64,000 bases of DNA from Denitrobaculum tricleocarpae (lineage in GTDB: Bacteria; Pseudomonadota; Alphaproteobacteria; Kiloniellales; Kiloniellaceae). Below the pieces are notes generated by a model that saw only the letters and a program-made list of their open reading frames with translations, did no database searches and was not told the DNA's origin. The position numbers and the translations under genes are program-made. Positions 1 through 10,266 of the stretch are shown in pieces (the stretch's first letter is position 1; each line of letters opens with the position of its first letter). The stretch is taken from NCBI RefSeq assembly GCF_007004665.1, contig NZ_ML660052.1, positions 744,001 through 808,000 on the forward strand, written 5' to 3'.

Positions 1-61
1 GGAGAAGGTCATGACGTGGGCCCGCGGTGAATCCGGCGCCGCCGGCTGGTCGGAGCCGTGA
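1..61 (+). CDS. 3' end of an upstream gene (partial)
   Basis: The frame starting at base 2 is open from the window edge to a TGA at 59-61 and would encode about 19 C-terminal residues ending in AAGWSEP. The other two plus frames stop within the first 30 bases. It may be the tail of another glycan-locus gene lying just upstream of asnB, but so short a piece gives no family assignment. Confidence 0.3.
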   Translation, partial: EKVMTWARGESGAAGWSEP

Positions 62-226
62 GCCTCGCCGGGACAGGATTCCTCCCGCGACGGCTTTGCG
101 GGTTTGAGAGGGCACACGGATATGTCGTCACACGCTCCCGGGTTTCTCTTCCGCCCGAATGGAGCTATACAGCGGCCGGAACCCCGGACTGTTTCGGGGC
201 GTTGGCTTTTGAGGGATGAAGAGCAG

Positions 227-2176
227 GTGTGCGGGATAGCTGGCTTCTGGGAAGATCCCGGGCGGAGCGATGCGGAACTGACGGCAAGCGCGCAGGTGAT
301 GGCCGAATCCATGACGCGCCGCGGCCCCGATGCGCAGATCGGCTGGGCGGACGCCAGGGCCGGCATAGGTTTGGCGCACGCCAGGCTTTCGGTGATCGAT
401 CTGTCGGATGCGGGACTGCAGCCGATGACATCCGCGTCGGGCCGCTTCGTCATGGTTTACAACGGCGAGGTCTACAACGCGCCGGAGATCCGGAGCGAAC
501 TCTGTACCGAGCTTGGAGCTGAGAGCCCCGATTTCCGGGGGCATTCGGACACGGAAGTTATTCTTGAGGCCTGCGCGCACTGGGGACTCGAAGCCACCCT
601 CGCCAGGCTGATCGGGATGTTTGCGATCGCCCTGTGGGACCGGGAGGCCCGGGTTCTGTCGCTGGCGCGCGATCGTCTCGGGATCAAGCCGCTCTACTGG
701 GGTCAGATCGGCCAACTGTTCCTCTTCGGGTCGGAATTGACCGCGTTGCGCGCCCACAAAGGCTGGCATGGGGAGATCAATCCGGACGCCCTCAGTTCCT
801 ATCTGCGTTTCAGTTACGTTCCCGCGCCTGACAGCATCTACAAGGGCGTGCAGAAGCTCGAAGCGGGACAGATCCTCACGCTCAAGGAGGGGGAGGCGCC
901 GCAGATTCACAGCTATTGGAGTCTGCGCGCCGTTGCGAAGGCGGGTTTGGCGGACCCCTTGAGGGGTGATGACCGGGAGCTGACCGACAGGGTGCATGAC
1001 CTGCTCATGGATGCGGTGGGCCGCCGGATGGTCGCGGACGTGCCCCTCGGCGCTTTTCTCTCCGGCGGGATCGATTCTTCCTGCGTTGTTGCCCTGATGC
1101 AGGCACAGAGTGACCGCCCGGTTCAAACCTTCTCGATCGGGATGGCCGAGGCGGGCTACAACGAAGCCGAGCAGGCCAAGGAAATCGCCCGGCACCTGGG
1201 CACGGACCACAGCGAACTTTATATCTCGGCGAAAGACGCACAGGACGTTATTCCCGATCTCGCGGACTATTACGTTGAACCCTTTGCAAACTCGTCGCAG
1301 ATACCGACCTTTCTGGTCTCCAAGCTCGCGCGCGGGAGCGTTACGGTGAGTCTGTCCGGTGACGGGGGTGACGAGCTCTTCAACGGTTACAACCGGTATC
1401 TTTGGGGTGACAGGATCAATCGCCGCTGCAAGTCCCTGCCGCTTCCGCTGCGCAGCGCCGCCGCCCGGCTGATCCGCGGACTGTCGCCGGAGCGCTGGGA
1501 TGCCTTTTCAAGGCGTTTGCCGGCCGCGTTGCGTGTGCCCCAGCTCGGCCAGAAAGCGCATAAAGTCTCCAGTGTCCTGGATCTGCCGGACGAGGAAGCT
1601 CTGTTCCGTGGCCTGGTCAGCGCGTGGCATGCGCCTGACAGGCTTGTAAACGGCGCCGCCGAGCCGCAGCGTCTTCTTTGGGATCAAACGCTGGCTCAGG
1701 ACGTGCCGCCCTTTATGGAACGCATGCAGGTCATGGATAGCCTCACCTATCTGACCGACGACAATCTGACCAAACTCGACCGGGCGAGCATGGCGGTCAG
1801 CCTGGAGGCGCGCGTGCCGCTTCTGGACCACCGGGTGGCGGAACTGGCCTTTCACCTGCCGCGGTCGCTGCGCGTGCGCGATGGGCAGGGCAAGTGGGTT
1901 TTGCGTCAGATCCTGGCGCGCTACCTCCCCCGTGAAATGTTCGAACGGCCGAAGATGGGCTTCGGCATCCCGATCGGCCAGTGGTTGAAGGGTCCGCTGC
2001 GCGACTGGGCCGAAGAACTGCTCTCGACATCAGCCTTGGAAGCAGACGGTCTGCTGAGGGCGGCACCGATCCGGCAGGCTTGGGCGGATCATCTCGCGGG
2101 CCGGTCCAACGATGGCGTGCCGCTGTGGACGGTGCTGATGTATCAGGCCTGGCGGCAGCGTTGGACGAGAAGCTGA
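227..2176 (+). CDS. asnB: Asparagine synthetase (glutamine-hydrolysing), glycan-locus type
   Basis: AsnB makes asparagine (or amidates a related carboxylate) from aspartate, ATP and glutamine. The frame is open from 104, but GTG 227 is the better start because it gives MCGIAGFW, placing the N-terminal nucleophile Cys at residue 2 after Met removal; no longer start can do this. A GAGG lies about 12 bases upstream. The class II glutamine amidotransferase domain covers about residues 2-220 and the synthetase domain follows, with the pyrophosphate-binding SGGIDSS motif near residue 280 and a second SGDGGDE motif. The 649 aa length fits the AsnB copies found in polysaccharide clusters rather than the roughly 550 aa E. 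coli enzyme. Its place beside exporter, pse and glycosyltransferase genes suggests a role in amidating a glycan or glycan precursor, which is inference. It converges on the TadG-like gene. Confidence 0.93.
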   Translation: MCGIAGFWEDPGRSDAELTASAQVMAESMTRRGPDAQIGWADARAGIGLAHARLSVIDLSDAGLQPMTSASGRFVMVYNGEVYNAPEIRSELCTELGAESPDFRGHSDTEVILEACAHWGLEATLARLIGMFAIALWDREARVLSLARDRLGIKPLYWGQIGQLFLFGSELTALRAHKGWHGEINPDALSSYLRFSYVPAPDSIYKGVQKLEAGQILTLKEGEAPQIHSYWSLRAVAKAGLADPLRGDDRELTDRVHDLLMDAVGRRMVADVPLGAFLSGGIDSSCVVALMQAQSDRPVQTFSIGMAEAGYNEAEQAKEIARHLGTDHSELYISAKDAQDVIPDLADYYVEPFANSSQIPTFLVSKLARGSVTVSLSGDGGDELFNGYNRYLWGDRINRRCKSLPLPLRSAAARLIRGLSPERWDAFSRRLPAALRVPQLGQKAHKVSSVLDLPDEEALFRGLVSAWHAPDRLVNGAAEPQRLLWDQTLAQDVPPFMERMQVMDSLTYLTDDNLTKLDRASMAVSLEARVPLLDHRVAELAFHLPRSLRVRDGQGKWVLRQILARYLPREMFERPKMGFGIPIGQWLKGPLRDWAEELLSTSALEADGLLRAAPIRQAWADHLAGRSNDGVPLWTVLMYQAWRQRWTRS

Positions 2177-2228
2177 AGCCTTCATGGTGGCAAGCTAAGG
2201 ATTACCTTCGGCCTCCTTCCAAAGAAAC

Positions 2229-2253
2229 AGCGGCCGGTCAAAGACCGGCCGCT
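2229..2253. terminator. Bidirectional intrinsic terminator between asnB and the TadG-like gene
   Basis: An 11-bp perfect stem (AGCGGCCGGTC and its complement) encloses a 3-base loop. On the minus strand it is followed by a T-rich run (GTTTCTTT), and on the plus strand by GCTCTTA. It sits between two convergent genes, so it probably ends both transcripts. Confidence 0.75.
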
Positions 2254-2288
2254 GCTCTTAACATCCGTGACGCTGTCGCGAAGGCTTA

Positions 2289-4328
2289 CTACTCCGCGAT
2301 GCGCAGGTTTGTCAGTTCATTGCCAATGGCCACGAAGGTTGCCCGCAACTCCTCGTTGGATGGAGAGTTATAGTATTTCTCCGGATCCGTCGCGCAGTTC
2401 CTCATGAGATTCTGCGTCGCCACGTCGTTGAGCTGAAAGGTGATGGCATAGATTACGATGCCCTCATCTTTCATGTTCTGGCACAGTCTCGACATCCGGT
2501 TGTTGATTTCAACGACCGCTGCTGCCTGGTTCGTTGTCCCCAGACGACCTTCGCTCAATCGGCCATAGGCCGAGTAGTCCGTATCCGGGTAAGTCCCTGA
2601 GAGAGGGCGCCCTGGCAGACCGTCCGGCCAATCGTAATAGACGTTCGTGCCGTCCGTCAGGATAATGGCAACCTTGTCCATGAGAGGGGCGTCATAATCC
2701 ATCGGGAGGTTATCCGGAGTGTCGCCACCCCAGAGCCCGCGCCAGCGCGGGGAGATGACACGCCAGCCCCAGGCCAGACCAAGGTTTGCGTGGGTGCCAC
2801 CCCGGCTCCAGGACTGCATCTCATCAATCGCTGCGAGGACTTTGGTCTTTTCGGCCGTCAGCGAGGTGATGGGTGGGCCGCAACCCAGGTTCGGGCCGGT
2901 GCCCTCGTTCCGGGCTTCATTTCTTTCGTCGATGTCGGGCCAGTCGTTGTCGCCTCTCTGATCGTCTCCGAAGTCGTTGATCGTTGACGGCCAAAAGTGT
3001 CGGGTAAAGAGTTCCACGGAAGGCGGATCGTCGGATTCGTCGAGCGGAGATGGCCGTGCTTCCACGCAACCCTTCCAGACAGTTTCGACATCTTCGTCCG
3101 CTTCCTCAAAAAACTCGACCTCGGAAAACAAGTAGATAGCCTTCTTCCGGATGTTCCCGCCTATGACGAGTCTGTGGTGGCGGTAGGCTGTTGACATGTC
3201 TATCCCGCCGGTAAAGGTCAGCGTGCGTTGGGTTGTTACGCCTCCTCGTTTAGTGAAGCTGCCCCTGCCCACGTGAAGTGTGTTCCAGGAAACGCCATCG
3301 TCCGAGCCTTGCAGCACAAAAACCATCTTGATTGCCTTCTGGCTACCGAAGGTCACGAATCCGTAGTTTGACGGGCTGGTCAGACGATAGCCCGCGACCG
3401 TTTTCGCTTCTTCGTCGTCCCATTCTTTTCCCAAAACGACGTAACGCTTATCGAATGGAGCGTTGCGAAAGATTTGCCTGTAGCCGCCGTCTTCGAAAAC
3501 CTGGTTTCTGTTGCCGTCGAAAACAGCAGGCACTCCGGCCCCTCGGTCCGTGTTTCCGAAAGGTGTGCCACCTTTGATGAGCACTTTGTTCCCTTCAATC
3601 GTGGTCGTGGGTGCAAGTTCGTGCAGCCAGTCGACATGCTGGTTGCCGACATTGACAGTCGCGACAAAGGGAACCAGACCGACCCAGAAATTGTTGATGG
3701 TTTCTTTTTCACCATAGAGGATGTTGACCAAGTCGGTTGCCGCAGCCTTCATGGTGCCGATCTTGTTGCCGGACAGCATAGAACCGGTGTTGTCCATAAT
3801 CAGCGCGAGCTCCAGGCCACGGACCGAGCGCTTGACCACCGAGCGGGCCGAAACTTCCATGTCATCGACGTTAACGATCCGCATGAATGTTGTCGGGATC
3901 CGGGCTGTTGCCGAAATTGTAAGCTGCTCGTTCCCTTCTCCAGCTTCGATGTCGAAATCGACCAACACAGAATCCATGTAGTCGTTCGGGAAGTTGGCCT
4001 GGAAGTATTTGCGAATTTCATCATCGCGGTAGGGCTGATTGATTGCCTTACCGCCCGCCAGCGCCGCGGCATCGACAGCCTGTCCGAGGCGAGCCTTTGC
4101 GATATACCCGCGCCCGGCATCTGTTGCCAGCCCCAGGAATCCCACAACGGCAACAACCGAGAAGCCAAAAAGGACCGAGACGGCCCCGCGACGATCTCTC
4201 CGAAATTGGGGGATCGCTGCTCGCAATCGTTCACACCATGAAGCTTCTGAACCAAGCATTGTACGCGCCTGTCGTTTTTTAAAGGACTTGCAGATTTTCA
4301 GCGAAAGATGAACAAGTCGTAAATCCAT
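2289..4328 (-). CDS. TadG-like pilus-assembly protein with vWA domain and discoidin-like insert
   Basis: This 679-aa protein has the TadE/TadG N-terminal layout: a basic stretch FRRDRRGAVS, then one membrane segment (about residues 49-72), then the DAAALAGG motif typical of TadG. A von Willebrand A domain follows, with the metal-binding DNTGSM motif at 179-184, a Thr in the GGTH loop near 512 and ILTDGTN near 556. Between the first and second metal-binding motifs lies about 110 extra residues (roughly 295-410) with a QGSDDGVSW core, a YRHHRLVI strand and a SEVEFFE strand, which resembles an F5/8 type C (discoidin) beta-sandwich. TadG proteins normally sit in the inner membrane with the vWA domain in the periplasm and act in Flp/Tad pilus assembly. 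No other tad gene is in this window. ATG 4328 is used; ATG 4259 is an alternative, and neither has a clear ribosome site. Confidence 0.85.
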   Translation of the reverse strand: MDLRLVHLSLKICKSFKKRQARTMLGSEASWCERLRAAIPQFRRDRRGAVSVLFGFSVVAVVGFLGLATDAGRGYIAKARLGQAVDAAALAGGKAINQPYRDDEIRKYFQANFPNDYMDSVLVDFDIEAGEGNEQLTISATARIPTTFMRIVNVDDMEVSARSVVKRSVRGLELALIMDNTGSMLSGNKIGTMKAAATDLVNILYGEKETINNFWVGLVPFVATVNVGNQHVDWLHELAPTTTIEGNKVLIKGGTPFGNTDRGAGVPAVFDGNRNQVFEDGGYRQIFRNAPFDKRYVVLGKEWDDEEAKTVAGYRLTSPSNYGFVTFGSQKAIKMVFVLQGSDDGVSWNTLHVGRGSFTKRGGVTTQRTLTFTGGIDMSTAYRHHRLVIGGNIRKKAIYLFSEVEFFEEADEDVETVWKGCVEARPSPLDESDDPPSVELFTRHFWPSTINDFGDDQRGDNDWPDIDERNEARNEGTGPNLGCGPPITSLTAEKTKVLAAIDEMQSWSRGGTHANLGLAWGWRVISPRWRGLWGGDTPDNLPMDYDAPLMDKVAIILTDGTNVYYDWPDGLPGRPLSGTYPDTDYSAYGRLSEGRLGTTNQAAAVVEINNRMSRLCQNMKDEGIVIYAITFQLNDVATQNLMRNCATDPEKYYNSPSNEELRATFVAIGNELTNLRIAE

Positions 4329-4985
4329 GTATCTGTTGAATATTTCTCTAATTTATGTATAAAAATTGGCATGATATTTTGCCTTTTTTCTAGATCTGTA
4401 TTTTTGTCTTTCTTTTTAGGTTTTCACAGTCTGCGAGTCCGAGTGTAAGGACACCAAGCGACCATTCTGGGGAACTCGTTCTGAGTCTGGTGGAGGATTT
4501 GATCGCTTTTGATCAGGGCCGACACGATTTTTGTCGATTTGTTGCCTCGGTTTGAGAAGGATCTTGCAAACACGGTCGGCGTCGGCACTTCATACATTGT
4601 GAACATTCTGTCGATGCCGTTTTTCAAGTGATTCCTTGACGCTTTGCCGTACGAACGTCTATTCAAGCGTCGATCTTCAACGACCTTGAGCCTGGTCCGA
4701 GACTCGATGCTTGAGTGAAGACGACTGCGGCCCTGCAGGCGGGTCATCGGGTTTCCGATAAGTCCTTGAGACTGAGGGTATATTGGTGAAGGGAATGGGT
4801 TCCGTTTTTCAGATCGGTGAGATCAAAACCTTACGCTGCTTTTGGTGTGAACTGACTGGAACTGCACCTGCACACGAAACGGCCGTTGTAGGACTGCAAT
4901 TGGCCTCGGCAGGTCGTATTTACGTTGTTGGAAACGGCCTTCTTTCACCTACGAAGTGTATTTGGGCAAGGATTCAGAAAACGTG
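4329..4985. other. Gene-poor, partly AT-rich spacer
   Basis: About 650 bases separate the divergent TadG-like and exporter genes. Bases 4329-4430 are conspicuously AT-rich, as expected for promoters of the minus-strand gene. A 107-codon minus-strand frame (4424-4747) is open, but it has no recognisable motif and no clear ribosome site, so I do not call it as a gene. Confidence 0.5.
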
Positions 4986-6788
4986 ATGCGAACGCTTCGG
5001 ATGGTCAGGACTCTGCTCAGCGATCACGAGCAGCGGCGCGCTGTTCAAGTGTTTGCCCTGATGCTCGTCATGGCTGTGGTCGAAACCCTGGGCGTTGTAT
5101 CAATCATGCCCTTTGTTCTCGTTCTGGCAAATCCGGAGGTGGTTGAAAGCAACAAGCAGCTTTCGTTTGTATACAGTTATCTTGGGTTTACCGATCCCGA
5201 CCGGTTTCTGGTGCTGCTGGGGTGCATCACGATCGGTATTTTCTTGTTGTCGATGGCGATCCGGGCCGTGACCACCTATGCATTGGTTCGTTTCACGACC
5301 ATGCGGCTTCACAGTATCTCCTCCCGTTTGCTCACCGCTTACCTGCGGCAGCCCTATTCATTCTTTCTGGGCCGGAATACCGCAGATCTCGGAAAATCTG
5401 TCTTGTCCGAGGTCGGCAGGGTCACGAACGGTATATTGATGCCCATGCTGCGGCTTTTGTCCGGCGCCGTCGTTGCGCTGGCCATTCTCATCCTGCTGCT
5501 TTTCATGGAACCGCTGCTCTCGCTTGCGGTTGCGCTGGTGCTCGGTGGAGCTTTCACCGCGGTCTACCTTGTGTCGCGCCGCCTTCTGCACAGAATTGGG
5601 CGGGAGAGGGTTACGGCCAACCAACTTCGGTTCGTTTTGGCAAGCGAGGCCTTGAATGGGATCAAGGAACTCCGGCTGATGGGGCGTGTGGAGACTTATC
5701 TGCAGCGCTTCCGGAAGCCGTCGGAGGATTTCGCACGCTACCAGGCAACGAGCACGCTGATCGGCGATCTGCCACAATTCGGAATCCAGGCGATCGCCTT
5801 TGGCGGAGGCTTGTTTACGGTGGTCTACCTCAAAGCGACCCGGGGCGGTCTGGACGAAGCCCTGCCGTTGATTTCACTTTATGCGCTGGCGGGTTACCGC
5901 CTGATGCCGGCATTTCAGCTGATTTTCAACAATTTAACGAAGATCCGCTTTGCCTTCCCTGCGCTGGAAGTGCTCTACGAAGATTTAACGCGCAAAGAAG
6001 CGCTTGCAGTGAAAGATGACGATCTCGAGAGTGCTCCACCTGCGCCTCTGAATGGAGCAGTTGATTTTCAGGATGTGAGCTATTCCTATCCGGAGATGGA
6101 ACGTCCTGCCGTTCATGGTCTCAACCTCGCCATCCAGCGGAGTGAGAGCGTCGCTTTTGTGGGGAGTACCGGTGCGGGGAAAAGCACAGTTATCGATCTG
6201 ATGCTTGGGCTGTTAAAGCCGACCGAGGGACAAATCCTGATCGATGGCCAGGTTTTGGAGGGGGCAAATCTGCGCGGTTGGCAGAGGAATATCGGCTATG
6301 TGCCGCAAGCGACCTATCTTGCCGATGATACGATCGCAGCAAACATTGCATTCGGAGTTTCACGAGATAAGGTTGACGTTGCGGCGGTGGAGCGGGCGGC
6401 GCGTGCTGCTCAAATTCATGACTTTATTGTGCGAGAATTGCCGGAAAGCTACGAAACGGTTGTTGGCGAGCGCGGGATTCGGCTGTCTGGCGGCCAACGA
6501 CAACGTCTGGCGATTGCCCGGGCGCTTTATCACGATCCGGCGGTGGTGGTTTTTGACGAAGCGACCAGCGCGCTGGACAACGTGACCGAAGCGATTGTGA
6601 TGGAGGCGGTCGAGACGTTGCGCGGGACCAAGACCGTCATCATTATCGCCCATCGCTTTTCGACGATTCGGCACTGCGATAAGATTTATGTGATGGAAGC
6701 TGGGCAGTTGGTCGCTGATGGGACCTACAGTCAGTTATCCGAATCGAGTGGTTACTTTAAAAAGCTTGTTCAGGCTGCGAACGCCTAA
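4986..6788 (+). CDS. ABC transporter, fused permease-ATPase (PglK/MsbA-type glycan exporter)
   Basis: This is a type IV ABC exporter half-transporter, one polypeptide with an N-terminal membrane domain of six predicted helices (about residues 25-310) and a C-terminal ATPase. The ATPase shows Walker A GSTGAGKST near residue 392, signature LSGGQRQR near 499 and Walker B VVVFDEATSALD near 520. The early motif VVSIMPFVLVLANP resembles the flippase PglK. It probably moves a lipid-linked oligosaccharide or similar glycan across the inner membrane; the substrate is inferred from the surrounding pse and glycosyltransferase genes. ATG 4986 is chosen; the frame is open from GTG 4956, with AAGGA at 4968-4972 fitting GTG 4983 or ATG 4986. 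pseB follows after 28 bases. Confidence 0.88.
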   Translation: MRTLRMVRTLLSDHEQRRAVQVFALMLVMAVVETLGVVSIMPFVLVLANPEVVESNKQLSFVYSYLGFTDPDRFLVLLGCITIGIFLLSMAIRAVTTYALVRFTTMRLHSISSRLLTAYLRQPYSFFLGRNTADLGKSVLSEVGRVTNGILMPMLRLLSGAVVALAILILLLFMEPLLSLAVALVLGGAFTAVYLVSRRLLHRIGRERVTANQLRFVLASEALNGIKELRLMGRVETYLQRFRKPSEDFARYQATSTLIGDLPQFGIQAIAFGGGLFTVVYLKATRGGLDEALPLISLYALAGYRLMPAFQLIFNNLTKIRFAFPALEVLYEDLTRKEALAVKDDDLESAPPAPLNGAVDFQDVSYSYPEMERPAVHGLNLAIQRSESVAFVGSTGAGKSTVIDLMLGLLKPTEGQILIDGQVLEGANLRGWQRNIGYVPQATYLADDTIAANIAFGVSRDKVDVAAVERAARAAQIHDFIVRELPESYETVVGERGIRLSGGQRQRLAIARALYHDPAVVVFDEATSALDNVTEAIVMEAVETLRGTKTVIIIAHRFSTIRHCDKIYVMEAGQLVADGTYSQLSESSGYFKKLVQAANA

Positions 6789-6807
6789 CACCTGACTGTC
6801 TGGATGA

Positions 6808-7818
<1,011 letters not shown>

Positions 7819-8109
7819 GCGACTTGTGATTTCTCGCGGCAGCTGAAGCGACGAGCCGGCGGTGCCAGGATCAAGTCGCTTTTTGAATGTTGATACCGGA
7901 CGTTCAAACGACTCAAAAGTTTGCTGAGTGCTGCGCTTTATATTGGGTCAGCCGAGCAGCGAAACCAATGCGGACAGAGGTCTAAAAGAACGATCTGCGG
8001 TGCTGGAGAAGCGGCTCAATCTGCATGATCTTGAGCCGGTTTAAAGGGTACAACGTGACTGAAAACTGGTTCGAACTATAGATGTGTTGCCCTAAAAACT
8101 TGAATAGGC
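7819..8109. other. Spacer after pseB, no gene seen
   Basis: No convincing frame or ribosome site is visible. It probably contains the degraded 5' end of the methylase remnant that follows, as normal members of that family begin 30-50 residues earlier than the surviving open frame. Confidence 0.35.
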
Positions 8110-8481
8110 GTGCCTGCGTGTGCTGAAGATTGGCGCAATCGACCGGATGGTATGAAAACGCTCGACAGTATCAGAAAGGGATATGGTGACCTCGAGTCCA
8201 TCCTGGAGGTCGGAGCCAATGTCGGCATAAATCTTCGAGCATTGAGTAACCTGTGCAATGCCGAACTGACCGCTGTTGAGCCCAATGATCAAGTACGCGA
8301 GAAGTTGGTGCGTGCCGGGGTTGTTTCTGCAGAAAGAGCTGTCGCCGCCACTGGCGAATCGCTGCCCGCAGCATCAGAAACCTGGCCAGGATCAGCCTGG
8401 AAGACCTTGCCGCGACTGGAAAGAGGCGGTCGGTTCCAATCGGTTACGAAGCTGTCCAGGCTCGTGATGACGCGTTGTTGA
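8110..8481 (+). pseudogene. Truncated SAM-dependent methyltransferase remnant (pse-locus methylase type)
   Basis: The open frame gives 123 aa, of which about residues 15-70 look like a class I methyltransferase N-terminal region: motif I SILEVGANVGINLRAL, then ELTAVEPND, where the acidic residue would bind the SAM ribose. These patterns are typical of methylases found in pseudaminic/legionaminic clusters. After residue ~75 the sequence stops resembling a methyltransferase, and a whole enzyme would need about 200-250 aa. Other frames to 8640 contain further protein-like pieces separated by stops. I read it as a gene broken by truncation and frameshifts. Confidence 0.5.
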
Positions 8482-8676
8482 TCCGGGGCTTCAGGTGGTT
8501 GACGGCGACTTTCGACAGAGCGGAATCTGACTTTTCCCGATATGGACTATGGGATTTGTTTTGCTGGGTAGCCTTCTGCATGCGGACAAAAGAACCTGGA
8601 CCTTTGCAAGGCTGCATGCCTTTCTGCGAAGAGCCTGAGGATTGAAACGACCGGAGCAGTGGGTGAGAATACGCGC

Positions 8677-9750
8677 ATGTTGATTGTTCACATCGGCCTG
8701 GGAAAGACTGCGACAACAACGCTGCAGCGCTCGGTGTTTCCAAAGTTAAAGGATATTGTAGCGGATCTCTCCTACAACAAACCCGAGGTCATGTACCTTT
8801 GCCGGAAACACCATCTGTATGGCCTGAGCGCGGACGAGAATTCCCGGCTGAGGGCTCTTCTGAGTGAAGCGGAAACAACGCTGATCAGCGACGAAAGTCT
8901 GGTCAACTGGAACCCACGGCTTTGGGAGAAAGCGGCGAATCGCAATCTCGAACTCTTTGGGCCTGACGCGCGGATCGTGATCACGATCCGCAAGCCATTG
9001 GAATATCTGACATCTGTTTATCAGCAGATGGTGCATCAGGGAAATGTCAAAGACGCCGCCGAGTTTTTTGTCGCTTCGCAAACCTACGACAGGCTGGAGC
9101 CGGTCACGCAAGGTATGAGACTTGAGTATTTTGATGTGGATGCATTTTCCCTGGAGCGACTGCATGAAGTCTATAAATCAAGGTTTCGTCATGTTACCGT
9201 TGTTCCCTTGTCAAAAATATCGGAGTTCAGTTTTTTAGCAGAGCCACTCCATTTGTCGGGCGGTTCCGTTAGTGAGCTGCGGCGCCAGTTCGAAACGGCC
9301 CCGCGCGTGAATGTGGCGTACTCCAGCTTGGCGATGAAACTAACGTTTGCGCGGGAGCGCATCTTCGGGGTCTTTGGGGCTAAAACGGCAGGATCAAACG
9401 ATCGGGCAGGATATTTCTGGTGCCGACACTATTTTGGCGACGAAAAGCCAGGCCAAAAAAAAACTGCGGTTTTGTACCGGGACCTGCCTTTCAGTCAAAA
9501 GCTGGCCCAGTTTCCCGCGCGCGTCTTTGGCAGGATGGGCTGGCGCCGGTTTGACCTGACTTGGCGGAGCTTCATGCAGAAAGTCGTCAACAACTACCTG
9601 CCGTACCGAAAGTACGCCTTGCCAGCCGATGTCCCGATCCCTGAAGCTGTCCTGCGCGCGAATGAAAACTACTTTAAAACCTGCGAGAGCGGTTCGGAGC
9701 GGGCAGAAACGGCCTCGCGCACTGCGCAGCCAGTGGCTGCGGCAGACTGA
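8677..9750 (+). CDS. Sulfotransferase-like protein
   Basis: The N-terminus MLIVHIGLGKTATTTLQ is a typical 5'-phosphosulfate loop of PAPS-dependent sulfotransferases, and ARIVITIRKPLEYLTSVYQQ near residue 100 matches the 3'-phosphate-binding strand and helix. It would transfer sulfate from PAPS to a sugar or other acceptor in the cytoplasm; in this locus a glycan is the likely acceptor (inference). ATG 8677 is preferred over GTG 8659 because it begins right at the first beta-strand and has GGTGAG about 10 bases upstream. The predicted 357 aa fit the family. It has less codon bias than the housekeeping genes further right, as expected for glycan-locus genes. Confidence 0.72.
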   Translation: MLIVHIGLGKTATTTLQRSVFPKLKDIVADLSYNKPEVMYLCRKHHLYGLSADENSRLRALLSEAETTLISDESLVNWNPRLWEKAANRNLELFGPDARIVITIRKPLEYLTSVYQQMVHQGNVKDAAEFFVASQTYDRLEPVTQGMRLEYFDVDAFSLERLHEVYKSRFRHVTVVPLSKISEFSFLAEPLHLSGGSVSELRRQFETAPRVNVAYSSLAMKLTFARERIFGVFGAKTAGSNDRAGYFWCRHYFGDEKPGQKKTAVLYRDLPFSQKLAQFPARVFGRMGWRRFDLTWRSFMQKVVNNYLPYRKYALPADVPIPEAVLRANENYFKTCESGSERAETASRTAQPVAAAD

Positions 9751-9856
9751 AGGTCACGGCGAGATTTTTTCCTGGCTTGATCGGGCGTTTCCCGGAGCGA
9801 TGAACCGAGCGAAATCCTGACCCTATCGGAGCGCTTCACCGTTGACTCCCGATCGC

Positions 9857-10126
9857 CTAGTGTGGTGGGCCTGAAGTTCGTATCATTTATGATCGCTTTT
9901 GCGGTTTTCTGAGCAGGAAGCGTCTCGCTGGCGATGCCGAAGCATCGGCGAGCGGCGGTGACGCCCTTCAGAGAACCGCAAAAGCGACCTTTCCGGCGCC
10001 TTTGCAAGTCCCGCGGATGTCGTTGCGAGGACCTTGTGATGCTCCACATCACTGCAGTCCCCGCGCCTAACCGCGTAACAGGCAAAGACGTCATAAAGGA
10101 CACGAACTTCAGGCCCACCACACTAG
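9857..10126. mobile_element. MITE-like element with perfect 25-bp terminal inverted repeats
   Basis: Bases 9857-9881 and 10102-10126 are perfect 25-bp inverted repeats, each ending in CTAG, so the ends carry TA dinucleotides as in Tc1/mariner or IS630-type insertions. A second nested inverted repeat (9894-9912 and 9968-9986, one mismatch) lies inside. The 270-bp element has no transposase gene. Frames that read through it merely translate the repeat on both strands. It sits in the promoter-proximal spacer between the sulfotransferase-like gene and pseC. Confidence 0.75.
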
Positions 10127-10266
10127 CGGTCCGGCAAGGTTCAATCGACTTGCGTTCTTTCCTGACCGGGCGCATTGAATTAGCATCTTGAGCGTGTTCA
10201 GCCGGCTCACCGGAGTCATCGCAGCGCAGCGGCGGGTCCCCGCCGCAGTTGAGGAGTAGTAGCACC

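Noticed and set aside
128-1210. 360-codon minus-strand frame
   Set aside because: It lies wholly within asnB in the reverse direction; asnB has all expected motifs and the frame has Arg/Pro/Gly-rich composition typical of GC-rich shadows.
4424-4747. 107-codon minus-strand frame in the spacer
   Set aside because: There is no recognised motif or ribosome site, and composition does not match coding sequence around it.
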